A stretch of 8,199 nucleotides of DNA, taken from contig CALCEK010000162.1 of NCBI GenBank assembly GCA_937900125.1, positions 1-8,199 of the forward strand. Reading direction: 5' to 3'. Positions 6,417 to 8,199 of this stretch are shown here, piece after piece; positions within the stretch are counted from its first letter, which is position 1, and every line of letters begins with the position of its first letter. The position numbers and the translations under genes were made by a program. The stretch comes from an uncultured Treponema sp. (GTDB lineage: Bacteria; Spirochaetota; Spirochaetia; Treponematales; Treponemataceae). Below the pieces are notes generated by a model, which worked only from the letters and a program-made list of their open reading frames with translations, was not told the DNA's origin and did not search any database.

Positions 6417-6445
6417 TTGAAAACATTTATTTTCTTCAATATACT
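6417..6445 (+). promoter_or_regulatory. Sigma-70-type promoter of ettA
   Basis: TTGAAA (6417-6422, 5 of 6 consensus matches) and TATACT (6440-6445, 5 of 6) are separated by exactly 17 bp. Transcription should start near 6452, giving a leader of about 22 nt. The promoter lies back to back with the exporter operon promoter, the two -35 boxes being about 18 bp apart, so the two polymerases could interfere with each other. Confidence 0.7.
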
Positions 6446-6473
6446 AACACAAAAGAAAAGCAAGGCGGACTAT

Positions 6474-8199
6474 ATGGCAAAAACTGTTGACGATAAAAAA
6501 ATCATTTATTCAATGGAAAGAGTTTCTCGCGCGTATGGAACAAAAGTTGTTCTAAAAGACATTAGCATTTCATATTACTACGGCGCAAAAATCGGCGTGA
6601 TTGGCGAAAACGGCGCGGGCAAATCTTCGCTCTTTAAAATTTTTGCGGGACTTGACCATGACTACACTGGCGAAACACATTTGAGCGAAGGCTACAGCAT
6701 TGGCTATCTTGAGCAGGAGCCACAATTGGAATCGGGCAAGACGGTTATGGAAATTGTAAAAGAAGGCGTAAAACCGATTACCGATTTGCTTTCTGAATTT
6801 GATGCGGTGAACGAAGCCTTTGGCGAAAGTGATGCGGATTTTGACAAACTCTGTGCGCGTCAAGCTGAGTTGCAAGAAAAACTCGATGCCGCAGATGCGT
6901 GGAATCTGGAATCAAACCTTGAACTTGCTATGGACGCTCTGCGTTGTCCGCCCGCCGACCAAATTGTTGACGTGTTGAGCGGAGGTGAGCGGAGGCGCGT
7001 TGCGTTGTGCCGACTTTTATTGCAGCAGCCTGACATTTTGCTTTTGGACGAGCCAACAAACCATTTGGATGCGGAAACAGTCGCGTGGCTAGAACGACAT
7101 CTTCAAAATTATGCGGGAACAATTATTGCAATTACGCACGACCGCTATTTTTTGGATAATGTCGCTGGCTGGATTTTAGAAATGGACAGGGGCGAAGGCT
7201 ATCCGTTTAAGGGAAATTATTCCGCTTGGCTTGAGGCAAAACAAAAACGCCTTGCGCTTGAAGAAAAACAGGCAAGCGTTCGACAAAAACAAATGCAAGA
7301 AGAACTTGCGTGGATTCACGCGGGGGCAAAAGGCAGACAAGCGAAGCACAAGGAACACATCACTCGCTATGAACAACTTCTTGCCGAAGAAAGTAAGCGC
7401 GTTCAATTAAAGGACAGTCAAATTTCTATTCCCGCAGGTCCGCGTCTTGGAAATCTTGTACTCGATGCTGAAAATCTAACAAAGTCATTCGATGAAAAAG
7501 TTTTGTTTGAAAATTTAAGTTTCCACATTCCCGCTGGAGCCGTTGTTGGAATTGTAGGTCCAAATGGTGCAGGAAAAACGACTTTGTTCAAAATGATTGC
7601 TTCAAGCGCAGGACAAAAAGTTCAAATGCCCGATGGTTCACAAGGATTCGAAAATCCAGATTCAGGAAAAATAAAAGTCGGAGAAACCGTCAAATTGGTG
7701 TATGTAGATCAAATGCGGAGCAAACTTGACCCAAACAAAACAATCTACGAAATGCTTTCTGGCGGTTCTGACCTTATCAAACTTGGTGCTGTTGACGAAA
7801 AAGGTCGCCCCGTAAACGGCGCAGTTCGCGAAATTAACGCACACGCCTATTGCTCATGGTTTAATTTTTCTAGCGCGGAACAAAACAAAAAAATCAGCGT
7901 TTTAAGCGGCGGAGAAAAAAATCGACTCAACATGGGAATGATGTTTAAAGAAGCGGGAAATGTGCTTTTGTTAGACGAGCCGACAAACGACCTTGACATT
8001 ACAACAACGCGCAGCCTTGAAGAAGCAATCAACGATTTTGCGGGCGTAGTCCTTGTAATCAGCCACGACCGCTACTTTTTAGACCGCATTTGCACTCACA
8101 TTTTGGCATTTGAAAATAATTCCGAAGTCAAATGGTTTGAAGGCAGTTGGAGCGATTACGAAGAATGGCGACGAAAAGTTTTGGGAATCAACGATGACC
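6474..8199 (+). CDS. ettA: ABC-F protein EttA, energy-dependent translational throttle (C-terminal end missing)
   Basis: EttA binds the ribosomal E site and gates early elongation according to ATP/ADP state; it is a cytoplasmic twin-ATPase protein without membrane segments. The frame stays open for 575 codons to the right edge; by comparison with E. coli EttA (555 aa) only about 15 residues are missing, expected to hold an RIKYKK-like tail. The first ATPase domain has Walker A GENGAGKSS (44-52), the EttA-type arm (about 95-142), LSGGE (168-172), LLLDEP with Glu193, and His222. A charged linker follows at about 265-325, then the second domain with GPNGAGKTT (362-370), LSGGE (477-481), Glu502 and His531. 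The WFEGSWSDYEEW stretch near the end is typical of EttA. Compared with E. coli EttA as I remember it, there are about 14 extra residues at 376-394 and about 12 at 439-455. ATG 6474 has AAGG (6462-6465) 8 nt upstream and its own promoter. Confidence 0.93.
   Translation, partial: MAKTVDDKKIIYSMERVSRAYGTKVVLKDISISYYYGAKIGVIGENGAGKSSLFKIFAGLDHDYTGETHLSEGYSIGYLEQEPQLESGKTVMEIVKEGVKPITDLLSEFDAVNEAFGESDADFDKLCARQAELQEKLDAADAWNLESNLELAMDALRCPPADQIVDVLSGGERRRVALCRLLLQQPDILLLDEPTNHLDAETVAWLERHLQNYAGTIIAITHDRYFLDNVAGWILEMDRGEGYPFKGNYSAWLEAKQKRLALEEKQASVRQKQMQEELAWIHAGAKGRQAKHKEHITRYEQLLAEESKRVQLKDSQISIPAGPRLGNLVLDAENLTKSFDEKVLFENLSFHIPAGAVVGIVGPNGAGKTTLFKMIASSAGQKVQMPDGSQGFENPDSGKIKVGETVKLVYVDQMRSKLDPNKTIYEMLSGGSDLIKLGAVDEKGRPVNGAVREINAHAYCSWFNFSSAEQNKKISVLSGGEKNRLNMGMMFKEAGNVLLLDEPTNDLDITTTRSLEEAINDFAGVVLVISHDRYFLDRICTHILAFENNSEVKWFEGSWSDYEEWRRKVLGINDD

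Noticed and set aside
6570..8032. Several minus-strand frames of 60-101 codons within 6570-8032.
   Set aside because: All lie antisense to the continuous ettA frame, whose two ATPase domains are intact, and their products look like reverse-strand translations.
1..8199. Search for mobile elements, attachment sites, CRISPR arrays, tRNA or rRNA.
   Set aside because: No transposase or integrase gene, no regularly spaced repeats, no tRNA-like cloverleaf and no rRNA stretch was recognised by eye.

Overview
The window reads as ordinary chromosomal DNA of a low-to-mid GC host-associated spirochaete, most likely a Treponema from a gut, rumen or mouth. This is an inference from the style of the small XRE regulator, the AT-rich intergenic DNA and the mix of genes; nothing in the window (such as an rRNA) fixes the taxon. 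There is no mobile element, CRISPR array, tRNA or rRNA.

Layout. (1) Bases 1-232, minus strand: the first 77 codons of an AlgI/DltB-like MBOAT O-acyltransferase that runs off the left edge. (2) Bases 233-327: a compact divergent control region with a good sigma-70-type promoter for the MBOAT gene and several nested inverted repeats. (3) Bases 328-699, plus strand: a 123-residue XRE-type helix-turn-helix regulator, the obvious candidate to bind those repeats. (4) Bases 701-6257, minus strand: a tight three-gene operon, transcribed right to left. It encodes two half-size ABC exporter subunits (577 and 591 aa), 3 nt apart, and then, 13 nt later, a cytoplasmic family-31 glycosidase of 676 aa. The regulator and the glycosidase converge tail to tail with one base between their stop codons. 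(5) Bases 6258-6473: a divergent intergenic region with a promoter for each side and, on the operon side, a leader of about 105 nt with a terminator-like hairpin and U9 tract. (6) Bases 6474 to the right edge, plus strand: nearly all of ettA, the ABC-F translation throttle factor, lacking only an estimated 15 or so C-terminal residues.

How the genes fit together. The two exporter halves are complementary: the first has an Asp where the catalytic Glu should follow Walker B, and the second carries a deviant LSNGQ signature. In a heterodimer both defects fall in the same ATP site, leaving one consensus site and one degenerate site, as in BmrC/BmrD and TM287/TM288. A GH31 enzyme very like the isomaltose-preferring alpha-glucosidase Ro-alphaG1 of a gut Firmicute sits in the same transcript, so the operon pairs export with intracellular cleavage of alpha-glucosides. 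The attenuator-like leader recalls the leader control of bmrCD in Bacillus. The exporter-plus-glucosidase operon with its leader is the part of the window most deserving follow-up; the rest is fairly conventional.
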